Translations under genes and position numbers: made by a program
Assembly: GCA_049976205.1 (NCBI GenBank)
Contig: JBMFIR010000004.1
Coordinates: forward strand, 1 to 64,000
Length of the DNA: 64,000 bases
DNA from: WYEN01 sp049976205
Lineage (GTDB): Archaea > Thermoproteota > Thermoprotei_A > Sulfolobales > AG1
Direction of reading: 5' to 3'
Notes under the pieces: model-generated
The model's input: the letters and a program-made list of their open reading frames with translations, nothing else
What the model was told of the DNA's origin: nothing
Database searches by the model: none
In this document: in pieces, positions 26,554 to 35,877 of the stretch
Layout of the letters: every line of letters starts with the position of its first letter
Numbering within the stretch: the first letter of the stretch is position 1

Positions 26554-27393
26554 ATGAGTAAGGAACTAGATCTAGAGAAATTCTATCATCTATTTCCCTG
26601 GAGAGAGGATCCTGATACACCAAGTGGTTATAAGAGATATCAAGAAGTAGTAGAAGACATGAAGTTTCTAGTTAATCACCCGTGGATACAGAAAATTCTT
26701 CAGATGAAAAAAGAAATTGAGATAATTGATTTATGCAGTGGAGTAGGTTTTGGTGGCGCAGCCTTATCTAAATTGCTTAAAGAAAGAGGATATAGTGTAA
26801 ATCTTACTTTACTCGATCTCAGATTAAACGCACTAGAAAAAGGTAAGAGATTCATTACTAAGGAACTCGGTCTCGAGCCTGAAGTAATTGTTGCTGATTT
26901 AACAAAAAAGTTGAATATCTCAAAGAAATACGATATAGCCCTCATATGGGGGCTCTCAACACCTCATTTTAATCCCTGGGAATGGATCAAGGTACTTATT
27001 AACGTAAGAAGACTGCTATCCAACGATGGTGTTTTAGCATATGAGGAAGCTGATAGAGTAGAGCATATTTTTATAAGAATGGGTTATCAAAGAATCATGC
27101 CACAAATAGCTGAAGAGAATCGCTTGGTTCTCTCAATTCACTCAGAACGAAATTATAAAACAGGAGATGTCTATAAATTAGTCATAGATCTATTGAAAGG
27201 AGATAGAGTCAGGATCAAATTTTATTACTGGGATATAGCTTCGTCAGCTACCTTCGCATGGATCTTCTTTGATGATGTAGATTTTATCTCAACAAAGTAT
27301 CCCTACCAAGGAATCATGATAGCAAGTAAACCTAGAGACTCTATAAATCTAGAAGAACTATTTACTAAAACTCCCACGTTGATCTCAGCATAG
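26554..27393 (+). CDS. Class I SAM-dependent methyltransferase
   Basis: The 279-residue protein has a Rossmann methyltransferase core. Motif I is IIDLCSGVGFGGAALSK (about residues 56-72), motif II LTLLDLRLNALEKGK (about 85-99), and IALIWGLSTPHFNPWEW (about 132-148) occupies motif IV with an unusual aromatic sequence. The start is ATG 26554; the in-frame TTG at 26542 adds only four residues. The substrate is unknown. The gene stands alone between the ATPase and pdxS. Confidence 0.75.
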   Translation: MSKELDLEKFYHLFPWREDPDTPSGYKRYQEVVEDMKFLVNHPWIQKILQMKKEIEIIDLCSGVGFGGAALSKLLKERGYSVNLTLLDLRLNALEKGKRFITKELGLEPEVIVADLTKKLNISKKYDIALIWGLSTPHFNPWEWIKVLINVRRLLSNDGVLAYEEADRVEHIFIRMGYQRIMPQIAEENRLVLSIHSERNYKTGDVYKLVIDLLKGDRVRIKFYYWDIASSATFAWIFFDDVDFISTKYPYQGIMIASKPRDSINLEELFTKTPTLISA

Positions 27394-27445
27394 AAATATT
27401 AAGGTTCTACAACTTTAATTTGATTCTTTTCTCGACTTATTTGAT

Positions 27446-27467
27446 TTTTAAATATAGTGAACGTTCA
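27446..27467 (+). promoter_or_regulatory. pdxS promoter with a perfect 10-bp palindrome
   Basis: A TATA-like TTTTAAATATA (from about 27446) is followed at once by TGAACGTTCA (27458-27467), a perfect inverted repeat. The pdxS ATG is 46 bases downstream. The palindrome would overlap or abut the transcription start, a common place for archaeal repressor sites. Confidence 0.45.
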
Positions 27468-27513
27468 ATAAGGCTTAATAAATATAATCCCTCCATATAT
27501 CGATGGGGGCCTA

Positions 27514-28521
27514 ATGAAGTTAGTAGACGCGTACTTTTACCTTGAGAGATTAAGAGATCTCCTATACTCATTATTAGAGTTGAGAGATAAAGCTAGAGAT
27601 TCCGGGTCTGAGAAAGTGCCTATTCAGGAGGCGACATCTCTTGTGAAATACGGATTTATATCGATGTTTAAAGGTGGTGTCATAATGGATGTCACAAACG
27701 AGAAGCAAGCAGAGATCGCTGAGAGAGCTGGTGCAGTTGGTGTTATGGTTTTAGATAAATTACCATATGATGTAAGAGCCTCAGGAGGTGTTGCTAGAAC
27801 AGCTGATCTGAAGATTATTGAGAGTGTTATGAATACTATAACAATCCCTGTATCCGCAAAATGTAGAATAGGTCACGAGGAGGAGGCTAGATTATTAGAA
27901 GAGATAGGAGTTGATTTAATTGATGAAAGCGAGGTTTTGACACCTGTTGATGAGAAAGCTCATATAAATAAGTGGTTATTCAAGACACCATTTGTTAACG
28001 GCGCGAGAAATCTGCCTGAAGCCTTGAGAAGAATATATGAGGGAGCATCAATGATTAGAACTAAGGGAGAACCTGGAACAGGTAATGTTGCTGAAGCTGT
28101 TAAACACATGAAATTAGTTAATCGAGATATCGCTATGCTAAGAGGATATTATATAAGCGGTGATTATGAGGCTATATGGGTTTATTCTAAAGAGAATAAA
28201 GTACCTTATGAATTAGCTTTATTAACAGCTAGATTAGGGAGATTACCAATAGTTAATTTTGCTGCTGGTGGAATAGCTACTCCAGCTGATGCTGCATTAA
28301 TGATGTGGTTAGGAGCTGACGGGGTTTTTGTTGGTTCAGGAATATTTAAGAGTAGCGATCCTGAGTCTAGGGCGCGAGCCATAGTCTTAGCAACAGCATT
28401 TTATGATGATCCAGAGACTGTTGTTGAGGCTCAGAAAATGGTTTCTGAGAGACAAGCCATGTTGGGAATAGATGTTAGAACACTAAAACCAGAGCAATTA
28501 ATGCAGATACGAGGTGAGTAA
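27514..28521 (+). CDS. pdxS: Pyridoxal 5'-phosphate synthase subunit PdxS
   Basis: The 335-residue TIM-barrel protein has GFISMFKGGVIMDVTNEKQA (about residues 48-67), the RASGGVARTAD block (about 88-98), VSAKCRIGHEEEA (about 113-125) and RTKGEPGTGNVAEAVKHM (about 185-202). These are conserved PdxS/SNZ sequences including the active-site lysines. It joins ribose 5-phosphate, glyceraldehyde 3-phosphate and ammonia to make PLP. pdxT follows after 4 bases, and a pseudoenzyme-regulator candidate comes next. Confidence 0.97.
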   Translation: MKLVDAYFYLERLRDLLYSLLELRDKARDSGSEKVPIQEATSLVKYGFISMFKGGVIMDVTNEKQAEIAERAGAVGVMVLDKLPYDVRASGGVARTADLKIIESVMNTITIPVSAKCRIGHEEEARLLEEIGVDLIDESEVLTPVDEKAHINKWLFKTPFVNGARNLPEALRRIYEGASMIRTKGEPGTGNVAEAVKHMKLVNRDIAMLRGYYISGDYEAIWVYSKENKVPYELALLTARLGRLPIVNFAAGGIATPADAALMMWLGADGVFVGSGIFKSSDPESRARAIVLATAFYDDPETVVEAQKMVSERQAMLGIDVRTLKPEQLMQIRGE

Positions 28522-28525
28522 TTAA

Positions 28526-29122
28526 ATGGTTAAAGTAGGAGTATTAGCTGTTCAAGGAGATTTTCTAGAGCACTTAGAAATTCTCAGAGAAGCGGGGGTA
28601 GAGTCCGTATATGTTAAGAAAGTCGATGATTTATACAAAATAGATGCTTTAATAATTCCTGGAGGAGAATCAACAACTATCGGTGGCTTAATTAATTTTA
28701 GAAATTTAGCAGAACCAATAATTAGATTAGCTGATTCAGGCGTACCTATCATGGGAGTTTGTGCCGGCGCCATAACGTTAGCGAAAAAAGTAGTTGATAG
28801 AGTAGTAGGTGAAACAAATCAATTCACACTAGGTTTAATGAATATAAGTGTTATCAGAAATATCTTCGGTAGACAAAAGAATTCTTTTAGAACACGAGTA
28901 TATATTGAGAATATAGGAGAAATAGACGCGGCATTCATCAGAGCTCCTGGGATAATAGATGCGTGGGAACCCGCTAAAATTATAGGCTACATAGATCATC
29001 CCACTACCGGCAGAGTAGGGGTAGCCGCAGCACAAAATAATCTCATAGCCATAACCTTTCATCCAGAAATCACAAGCGATACCAAGATATATAAGTTCCT
29101 TCTAGAGATAATTAAGAAATAG
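28526..29122 (+). CDS. pdxT: PLP synthase glutaminase subunit PdxT
   Basis: The 198-residue class I glutamine amidotransferase contains VGVLAVQGDFLEHLE (about residues 3-17), PGGESTTIGGL (about 46-56) and MGVCAGAITLAKKV, with the nucleophilic cysteine near residue 80. ITFHPEITSD near the C terminus carries the His-Glu dyad. It supplies ammonia to PdxS in the 24-subunit synthase complex. It is in an operon with pdxS and 20 bases from the next gene. Confidence 0.96.
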   Translation: MVKVGVLAVQGDFLEHLEILREAGVESVYVKKVDDLYKIDALIIPGGESTTIGGLINFRNLAEPIIRLADSGVPIMGVCAGAITLAKKVVDRVVGETNQFTLGLMNISVIRNIFGRQKNSFRTRVYIENIGEIDAAFIRAPGIIDAWEPAKIIGYIDHPTTGRVGVAAAQNNLIAITFHPEITSDTKIYKFLLEIIKK

Positions 29123-29142
29123 GCTCATAGAACCTCATCCTT

Positions 29143-30297
29143 GTGACAAGCCGAGTTGATATGAATTCAACACAGTATAAATTTAGATGTGTGCGTTGCG
29201 GCAGAGAAATAGATTCATCAAATATAATTTTTAGATGCCCATTCTGCAAAGGTCTTCTCGTAATAGAGTACGAAAAACCTGTGTTTATGATTGATAAAGA
29301 TAAGCCAGGTATATGGAGATATAGATCTCTTCTACCGAATTTCAAAGAGATCATATCTCGTGGAGAAGGATATACTCCTATAAAACGCGTTGGAGGAGTA
29401 TATATTAAGAATGAGAAAATTAACCCAACGGGTAGCTACGTAGATAGAGCATCAGCGTTAATTGCTTCTTATATAAGCAATTTTAGAGTAAGAGATGTTG
29501 TAGTAGAATATGAAGAAGTATTTTCTAAATCTCTAGCCTACTATCTATCTAATTTAACAAATATTAGATTCTGTATTGAAAATGAGGATCTCACTAATAT
29601 ACCAATAAATGATCTAGTTTATTTAATGAAGATAGGAGAGATAGAGATATGCGGAGATAAACATATTGAAAACACATTAGTATTAAACTACGCTAATCCT
29701 CTAACTATAGAAGGTTTAAAAACAATTGTATTTGAGCTATACGAAAAGAAGATTAATGTAGATTACATAGTAGTTCCAGCGAAGACAGGTATATTAGCGT
29801 ATTCTCTGGCTAAGGGTATGAACGATCTCGAGAAATCCGGCTTAAATACAGGTTATGAGATAATCGCCACACTACCAAAAAACAATCCTATTCCAGAGAT
29901 CCTCAGAGAAACAAGAAAGATCAAAGTTATAGAAGTGCCTCATAGAGAAATTCTTGAATCATTAAAAGAATTGGTTAGCCATAGAATAAATACTCCTCCA
30001 CTCTCTGCAACAGCTTACTATGTGGCAAAGAATATGAGTAGAGCCATCGCCGTAATAACGGCAGGCTATAAACCTACTGCCAAAATATATCGAGATAAAG
30101 GTCTCAAAAAAATTATTCTCGAGACAATCAAGAGGAGGGGTCCTATGACCGCTTACGAAATATGGAAAGAAAATCAGAAATATTCTCTCCGCGGAATCTA
30201 CAAGTCTATTCATAGTCTAATTGAGCAAGGGTATATATGCTTCGAGACACAGACTAAAAGAGGCAGAAAAGTTCGTGTATATGATATATGCTCATAA
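29143..30297 (+). CDS. Threonine-synthase-like pseudoenzyme fused to a C-terminal winged helix
   Basis: The 384-residue protein starts with a zinc ribbon (FRCVRCGREI, FRCPFCKGLL, about residues 14-41) and a WRYRSLLP-GEGYTPI stretch as in threonine synthase. The PLP lysine motif that should read NPTGSFKDRG is NPTGSYVDRAS (about 90-100). The S/T-GN phosphate loop is replaced by EYEEVFSKS and the glycine loop by AKTGILA. About 65 C-terminal residues (IILETIKRRGPMTAYEIW, IYKSIHSLIEQGYI) form a winged helix. Its place after pdxST suggests a regulator of PLP synthesis. Confidence 0.7.
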   Translation: MTSRVDMNSTQYKFRCVRCGREIDSSNIIFRCPFCKGLLVIEYEKPVFMIDKDKPGIWRYRSLLPNFKEIISRGEGYTPIKRVGGVYIKNEKINPTGSYVDRASALIASYISNFRVRDVVVEYEEVFSKSLAYYLSNLTNIRFCIENEDLTNIPINDLVYLMKIGEIEICGDKHIENTLVLNYANPLTIEGLKTIVFELYEKKINVDYIVVPAKTGILAYSLAKGMNDLEKSGLNTGYEIIATLPKNNPIPEILRETRKIKVIEVPHREILESLKELVSHRINTPPLSATAYYVAKNMSRAIAVITAGYKPTAKIYRDKGLKKIILETIKRRGPMTAYEIWKENQKYSLRGIYKSIHSLIEQGYICFETQTKRGRKVRVYDICS

Positions 30298-30384
30298 TCT
30301 TTTTCAAGGCGTTTATCGCATAATTAAGTGATAGATAAACAAATACGCATACCGACTCCCAGATGAACTAATCAGTAATTAGGG

Positions 30385-31374
30385 CTATATATCGAGTTTT
30401 AAGAAATCAAGTCTTTTACTATATTCTAAGTCTCTTATCTCTTCTCTTGACCCAGGTTTTCTGAAGACAAATAGTTTCTCGTGGTATATGAGTAGAAAAT
30501 CTCTTTTTCTTAATCTGCTCCACACTTCTCTCGTGGTCTTCATCTTGTGCTGTATCTTAATAACCTCCTCCTTCAACACAAAGCCCGCATCTAGAAAGAC
30601 TTGCATTACATAATGTGATATTGGCACATAGTGTTTTCTAATTCTCGTATCCCCAATTAATATTGCACAATATTTCCCAGGTCTCAGCACTCTATATATC
30701 TCTCTAGCTACATCTCTCATCCATCTCAGATACTCCTCGAGGCTCCTAGTCTTAGAGAGATCTCCATCAACTCTATCCCCATCACCGTACTTGATTATAT
30801 TGAAGTAAGGTGGGTGAGTAGCCACGAGATCAATGCTCTCGTCCCCGATCAAGTCTAGTTTCCTCGCATCCCCTAGATAGACCTTGTACCACACCTTCTT
30901 AGTATCCTCTACATCAACTCCCTCAATTTTTGCATCAGTGCTCTCATAGAGGTTTTTCAAGGCCTCCTCGAGGTAGTAGAGTCTGTGGAGTGTTAGTATC
31001 ACAGCGTTATAGTTTATGTCTACACCAATAGAGTTTCTCCCCAGGAGCTTAGCCTCTATCAATGTGGTCCCACTACCCATCATAGGATCCAGGACAATGT
31101 CACCGGGTTTAGTGTACATAAGTATAAGAGCCCTAGGTATCTGAGGAGCCCAATTCCCTCTGTAATCCCCTCTATGAGTAGCCCAAGAACCTCTCCTAGG
31201 GAAACTCCAGACAGTAGTTGATACATCAGTCAACTCCTCGGGCTCAGGAGCTAGACGCTTAATCCTAACCGGCTGAAGACTAATGACTTGATCCTCTAGC
31301 ACAATTTCTTTATGCTTCGCCACATACTCAAGATACTCATTAAATGAGACTTCTCTCATTCTCAGTATTTTCAC
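30385..31374 (-). CDS. Amino-methyltransferase (DNA methylase N4/N6-like)
   Basis: The 329-residue protein (GTG start) has motif I IVLDPMMGSGTTLIEAKLLGR (about residues 92-112), GVDINYNAV (about 115-123) and catalytic motif IV LVATHPPYFNIIKYGD (about 184-199). Then come EEYLRWMRDVAREIYRVLRPG and a C-terminal FRKPG. The (D/N/S/H)PPY motif fits N4-cytosine or N6-adenine methylation. Motif I precedes motif IV, unlike the methyltransferase at 50919. No restriction endonuclease is adjacent. An RNA guanine-N2 substrate is the main alternative. Confidence 0.75.
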   Translation of the reverse strand: MKILRMREVSFNEYLEYVAKHKEIVLEDQVISLQPVRIKRLAPEPEELTDVSTTVWSFPRRGSWATHRGDYRGNWAPQIPRALILMYTKPGDIVLDPMMGSGTTLIEAKLLGRNSIGVDINYNAVILTLHRLYYLEEALKNLYESTDAKIEGVDVEDTKKVWYKVYLGDARKLDLIGDESIDLVATHPPYFNIIKYGDGDRVDGDLSKTRSLEEYLRWMRDVAREIYRVLRPGKYCAILIGDTRIRKHYVPISHYVMQVFLDAGFVLKEEVIKIQHKMKTTREVWSRLRKRDFLLIYHEKLFVFRKPGSREEIRDLEYSKRLDFLKLDI

Positions 31375-31598
31375 ACACCTCTGATCTTTTCTAAAATCTC
31401 AAGTATTGATTTGATTCGATAATATACTTGATCTCTTGATTCTCGTTTAAAATCAATCATATATCTCTCCCCTTAAGGACTATGATATATTAGCTTCACA
31501 TAACGAGTTTCCCACATTGAGGTTATACGTAAGTAACATTATAAACTAAATGCCCCAGATAGCGATAAGAATCTTCTACCATAGATCAGTATCTTACA

Positions 31599-33797
31599 CT
31601 ATATTTGAACTACATCTTTTTCACTTATCCACATACTTTTGATCTTACCATCCACATAGTATATTAGTGTTCCACTGATTTTTGATCTAACGTAATAAGT
31701 ATCATTTATATACTCATACATGATCGGATATTGCGGAAGAAGATATTCTTGGATACCTACCACAGCTTTGCCAGCTTTAATAGGCACCAAGATTATTATT
31801 TCAGCATCATCGGTTCCTAACTCAATATCTATCTTATCTCCAGGTATCTTAAGTAATCTATAGCCACCACTGAATACTTTGTAATATAAATACTCTCCTT
31901 CTCTTAACACGTATCTCGTTAGCAACGGATCTATTGAATCTCTTATTGATATCGGGTCTTTATAGATATTGAATACGCCAATAACAATAGAATCTTTTGA
32001 TCTTGAGGCTACTTTAAGAAGCCTAGTCTCATTATAGGGATCCGTAAATAAAGAATCTTCTGTGGGTAGAGCTGGTTCATCAACTCTTACGACTTCACCA
32101 TTCGGCAAAACTATTTTCTTAAGAAGATCTATATTTGTTTTATCCGGGTCTCTATCGGTTAAGTAAATAGGTCCACCACTCAGTACACTAGCTACTGCAT
32201 AAAGTTTGGCAAAGGGATCATAGCTCATCCACATATCATAATCAGGATATGTTATAAAGCTGAAGAATACTGAGTTAAATATACTCCACATAACATGTAG
32301 CTTAGCCGCAGATCTCCACAAAGGTATGTAATCAAGAGATACTCTGGCTATGTTGCTGAGAGGCATAAAACTATAGTTCTCCGGATTCATCGCCATTGAA
32401 TTAAGGATCCACATGTTATGCTCATGAGCTGCTAATTGTGAACTAATCATTATATTCTCTGAAGCTCTCGCAATATCTATCTGGTCTTCATAAGCTAATT
32501 TTATGTAGTATTGATTATCTATTTTAACAAAATCAAATCCTTGTTCTCTTAAGTATCTGAAGAATCTTCTGAAGAAATCAAGTGCCTTCTCAAACTCAGG
32601 AGATGGTACATGAGTCCCAGTTCTGTAATCAATTACTGCCTCGGAACCTAATTCATTAAATACATCCTTATGTGCACCGCCCCAATGCAGATTTATAGTG
32701 TGCCACAATCCAATCTCCTCAACCCCCAGCCTCTTAACTGACTCTATCAATTCTCTGAAACCAGCTGGGAATTTGTCTCTTCTAGGCTGTAAAGACTTAA
32801 GGATCCTCACACTAATAGCTCCGAACTCAGGTTGCCTAAGTCTAAGCTCCTTAATCTCCTCAATTTGCCACCCATCATCCACAATAACCCATTTCACCGG
32901 AACACCTCTTCTCACTAAACCACCAACGATCTTCTTGATATCATCTGAGCTCAAGTCAACTAGTTGAAGAGCATTCCAACTACACCACCCAAGCTTACTC
33001 AACACCCTAGGAGCAGGCTTCTGAAGTCGGTGTTTGATAAATGTGTATTGTGAAACTAGATCGATTAATCTCTCAATTGATTCATAGGGTCTCTCGGCAT
33101 AAGCTATCGCCAGAATATTACTTCTTTTGATCTCATTAACAACTTTTCCAGAGAAAGTTTCAATAACTAAATTAGGTGATGCATACGCCGACAAAGCTCC
33201 GTTGGTTAATGTAAGAATCGATAGATAACCATGATGATACTTAGCTAATATAAATATGGTGTAAGGAAATAACTTATTAAACGAATCAATTTGATAAGGA
33301 AACGCCCAGCTACTAATCCTAAATAATTTATCCTTAGGATCCTTAGGATATTCAATATAATCAGATGGCCTAGGTACACTAGGTACTCTCTCTAATCCCA
33401 CCAGATTATAATATTCGAATCCTTTCTCATAATCAAATCCTATATTATAGATCGTTAAGGCAAGTATTTTCCCTGGTGATTCGAAAAAATCTACTTTCAG
33501 CGACAATGGTTCTTTACTAAATGGTGTGGTTTCAGATTTCCCTTCAACATTAAATAATAAGCTATTTTCTCCCTCTATAAAGCTTAGTTTAATGTAGTCT
33601 TTATCACTGATCTTATAGAGATCTTCTGTGTCTCTTCTCTCTATAATCAACATATCGCCACTATATTCATCTCCAGTTGCTTTCTTCACTTTATGAACAG
33701 CTATATCAAATTTTAACCTCCCTACATTGATTCTCAAGAAAACCTCCTCATCTCGGCTCTTTACATAATAAATATCCGAGATAAAATTTATACCCAA
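31599..33797 (-). CDS. GH36 / raffinose-synthase-family glycosidase
   Basis: The 732-residue protein carries KLGWCSWNALQLVDLS (about residues 267-282), WVIVDDGWQIEEI (about 303-315) and FDFVKIDNQYYIKLAYEDQ (about 431-449). The KxD motif in the last holds the nucleophile of GH36 alpha-galactosidases and plant raffinose synthases. The N-terminal third is the expected beta-sandwich and the C terminus a beta domain. No signal peptide is present. It probably hydrolyses or transfers alpha-galactosides in the cytosol. The start is TTG 33797. It stands alone with about 200 bases on its 3' side. Confidence 0.85.
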   Translation of the reverse strand: MGINFISDIYYVKSRDEEVFLRINVGRLKFDIAVHKVKKATGDEYSGDMLIIERRDTEDLYKISDKDYIKLSFIEGENSLLFNVEGKSETTPFSKEPLSLKVDFFESPGKILALTIYNIGFDYEKGFEYYNLVGLERVPSVPRPSDYIEYPKDPKDKLFRISSWAFPYQIDSFNKLFPYTIFILAKYHHGYLSILTLTNGALSAYASPNLVIETFSGKVVNEIKRSNILAIAYAERPYESIERLIDLVSQYTFIKHRLQKPAPRVLSKLGWCSWNALQLVDLSSDDIKKIVGGLVRRGVPVKWVIVDDGWQIEEIKELRLRQPEFGAISVRILKSLQPRRDKFPAGFRELIESVKRLGVEEIGLWHTINLHWGGAHKDVFNELGSEAVIDYRTGTHVPSPEFEKALDFFRRFFRYLREQGFDFVKIDNQYYIKLAYEDQIDIARASENIMISSQLAAHEHNMWILNSMAMNPENYSFMPLSNIARVSLDYIPLWRSAAKLHVMWSIFNSVFFSFITYPDYDMWMSYDPFAKLYAVASVLSGGPIYLTDRDPDKTNIDLLKKIVLPNGEVVRVDEPALPTEDSLFTDPYNETRLLKVASRSKDSIVIGVFNIYKDPISIRDSIDPLLTRYVLREGEYLYYKVFSGGYRLLKIPGDKIDIELGTDDAEIIILVPIKAGKAVVGIQEYLLPQYPIMYEYINDTYYVRSKISGTLIYYVDGKIKSMWISEKDVVQI

Positions 33798-33970
33798 AAA
33801 CTTGTTCTTATCACTTACACTATAAAAGATCTTTACGCTTACCCTTGAGCTCTAAAGGATCTTTAAATACATGAAATAAAGATCTTAATACAGATCCTCA
33901 TAATGATTCAGATCTGTTTTTTAATGAACTGACCTTCTTCTCAATTCTATATCAGATCAACACAGGTTCT

Positions 33971-34202
33971 CCTAGGTTCAACCCTGAACCGGTTCTCCGG
34001 CCCATCCCCCCTCAGGGGTTAGGGTTATGAACTTTATCACCGCCTCGGAGACATAAATTCAACCTTGTGTATCCAGCATCTCTATTGAGTATCACCAGAG
34101 ATTAGTCCCCAAGGCACACATGCATTATAATCATCATAGATACTAGAGGATACAGAACTTATAGATCCATCATCACCCCGAAAGACGAGATTTTAGGTTG
34201 TA
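33971..34202 (+). repeat. Noncoding element, copy 1 of 3 (IS605/omega-RNA-like remnant)
   Basis: This gene-free stretch aligns by eye over its whole length with 49745-49988. Both share a CCGG-TCTCC-GCCCAT-CCCC block, GGGTTATG, TCTTGTGTAT-CAGCATCTCTAT-GAGTAT, then ATCATC-AGA-TATTAGAGGATACAGA-CTTATA and a CCCCG...AAAG-CGAG end. This copy is more diverged and its terminal hairpin is decayed. It lies 91 bases from tRNA-Arg. The rest of the 33798-34292 gap holds only AT-rich sequence. Confidence 0.6.
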
Positions 34203-34292
34203 ATCATTCGAGAAGTAAGTTTTTGCTCGAAGACGCACAATATCTGAACGTAGTGACTAAAGCTTCTGTGAATTATGGATCTTATTGAATAG

Positions 34293-34367
34293 CGGGCCCG
34301 CCGGGATTTGAACCCGGGACCTCCGGCTCCGCAGGCCGACGCCCTATCCTGGCTAGGCGACGGGCCC
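34293..34367 (-). tRNA. tRNA-Arg (anticodon GCG)
   Basis: The minus strand folds into a standard cloverleaf: acceptor GGGCCCG/CGGGCCC, D stem GCCT/GGGC, anticodon stem TCGGC/GCCGG (ending in a T-G pair) with loop CTGCGGA, and T arm CCGGG/CCCGG with loop TTCAAAT. The discriminator is G. CCA is not encoded, unlike the two tRNAs near 14 kb. The anticodon GCG reads CGC and CGT arginine codons. Confidence 0.95.
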
Positions 34368-34461
34368 CATGATTATTTTTGAGTGATTAAGTTAATATCT
34401 CTCATAGACTACATATGTATTATTTTTATGAGAAGTGAATATTTTAATTGGCTGAGTAGTA

Positions 34462-34911
34462 ATGATTACTCTGAGGCTTCCTCCCAGGATCAAGGTCTTA
34501 GAGGCTTTGGGCGCTGTTGCTGATGGTAGAGTGAAGATTATTGATGATCACTATGCTGAGGTGGTGAGTTCTGAGGGTGATCGTGTTTATAAGGTCTATA
34601 CAGATCTTTCTAGAGGAGTTGTTGATAGCTCTGATAATGGGACTGTTTATCGAGGCTATATTGGGTATCCTATATTGTCTGTTTTAATGATCAGAGGTTT
34701 TCTACCTTTTAATAAGAGAATTGCTGAGGCTCTGAGAGGTATTAGGTGGAGAGAGTTGAATGAGAGATATAAGAGCTACTCAATCGTTGAGAATATTGTT
34801 GTTTCAGAAGCATCTAGGAAAGGTGTTTCGAGGCAAGAGATCGAGAATTTTATTAATGAAGTAATGAAGATCCTTGGTAGCAAGAGATTTTATAGAGAGA
34901 AAGTGATTTAG
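34462..34911 (+). CDS. Conserved crenarchaeal hypothetical protein, upstream of trmJ
   Basis: This 149-residue protein begins ITLRLPPRIKVLEALGAVADGRV and has an alpha/beta composition with a helical C-terminal half (about residues 95-145). I do not recognise a characterised family. It ends at the base before the TrmJ start, so the two are transcribed and probably translated together. A role linked to RNA modification or tRNA handling is possible from context only. Confidence 0.6.
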   Translation: MITLRLPPRIKVLEALGAVADGRVKIIDDHYAEVVSSEGDRVYKVYTDLSRGVVDSSDNGTVYRGYIGYPILSVLMIRGFLPFNKRIAEALRGIRWRELNERYKSYSIVENIVVSEASRKGVSRQEIENFINEVMKILGSKRFYREKVI

Positions 34912-35661
34912 ATGATTAATAAGGACATAAGAATTGTTCTAGTAGGTGTCGAGGGATCCATTAACCTAGGTTTCGTAGCTAGATTATGTAAGAATTTTGG
35001 TGTAGAGAAACTCTACCTTGTTAAACCCTCCGCGTCAATAGATGATGAAGCCTATAGATACGCTATGAGAGGTCGAGAGATCCTTGATAAGATCAAGATA
35101 CTTGAATCAATGGATCAGTTAGTGAATGAAGTAGATCTCGTGGCATGCACATCATCCGTAGTCCCAATTGATAGAGATCCTCTCAGGCAACCCATGGAAC
35201 TAAGTGAATTTATTGAACTAATAGATAAATACAGATCCATAGCAGTGGTTTTTGGGAGAGAAAGCACAGGATTAACAAGAGAAGAACTAAGAAAATGTCA
35301 TCTCTATATACACATAGAGGCTGATCAAAATTACCCAGTACTTAATCTCTCACACGCAGTAGCAATAACACTCTATGAAATACACAAGAAATACAGTACC
35401 CAGAAAAGTCTCGAGACACTCGAGAAAATCGATAAAGAAGACCTCAGGATCTTGGAGACAGTAGTAAGTAAGATAGTTGAGTTAGTGTATCCACCTAATC
35501 GAAGAGAAGATATTAGAGCATCTCTGATGAGAATATTGTATAAGGCGAATATGACAAAAACAGAGATCAGACTATTAGCTAGAACCCTAAGCAAATTAAT
35601 CTCATTAGCACAAAAAAGATCAAAAGCCGATCTTTTAACATACGAAGAAGACATCAATTGA
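34912..35661 (+). CDS. trmJ: TrmJ-like SPOUT tRNA 2'-O-methyltransferase
   Basis: The 249-residue protein has VLVGVEGSINLGFVARLCKNF (in two blocks, about residues 9-29), AVVFGRESTGLTREEL (about 107-122) and LNLSHAVAITLYE (about 145-157). These are motifs 1-3 of SpoU/TrmJ trefoil-knot methyltransferases. Archaeal TrmJ methylates cytidine 32 of tRNA with SAM. The C-terminal 80 residues form the expected extra helical domain. Cotranscribed with the preceding hypothetical gene. Confidence 0.9.
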   Translation: MINKDIRIVLVGVEGSINLGFVARLCKNFGVEKLYLVKPSASIDDEAYRYAMRGREILDKIKILESMDQLVNEVDLVACTSSVVPIDRDPLRQPMELSEFIELIDKYRSIAVVFGRESTGLTREELRKCHLYIHIEADQNYPVLNLSHAVAITLYEIHKKYSTQKSLETLEKIDKEDLRILETVVSKIVELVYPPNRREDIRASLMRILYKANMTKTEIRLLARTLSKLISLAQKRSKADLLTYEEDIN

Positions 35662-35877
35662 TTCTTTCTATCTAACTTCACGAGCTTAAATAATCGCTAC
35701 TTAATACTGACACATAACCCATTATAATACTCATAACTTATTTTAGAAAGATACGAGACAATCAAGGATCTAAATATAATATTGATAAATACATCTCTTA
35801 AAGCCTACCAGACTTTAATACACCTCGAGAGAATCAGCAAGAATCTATCAGTTTTCAATTCTATAGAAGATCTTTTT

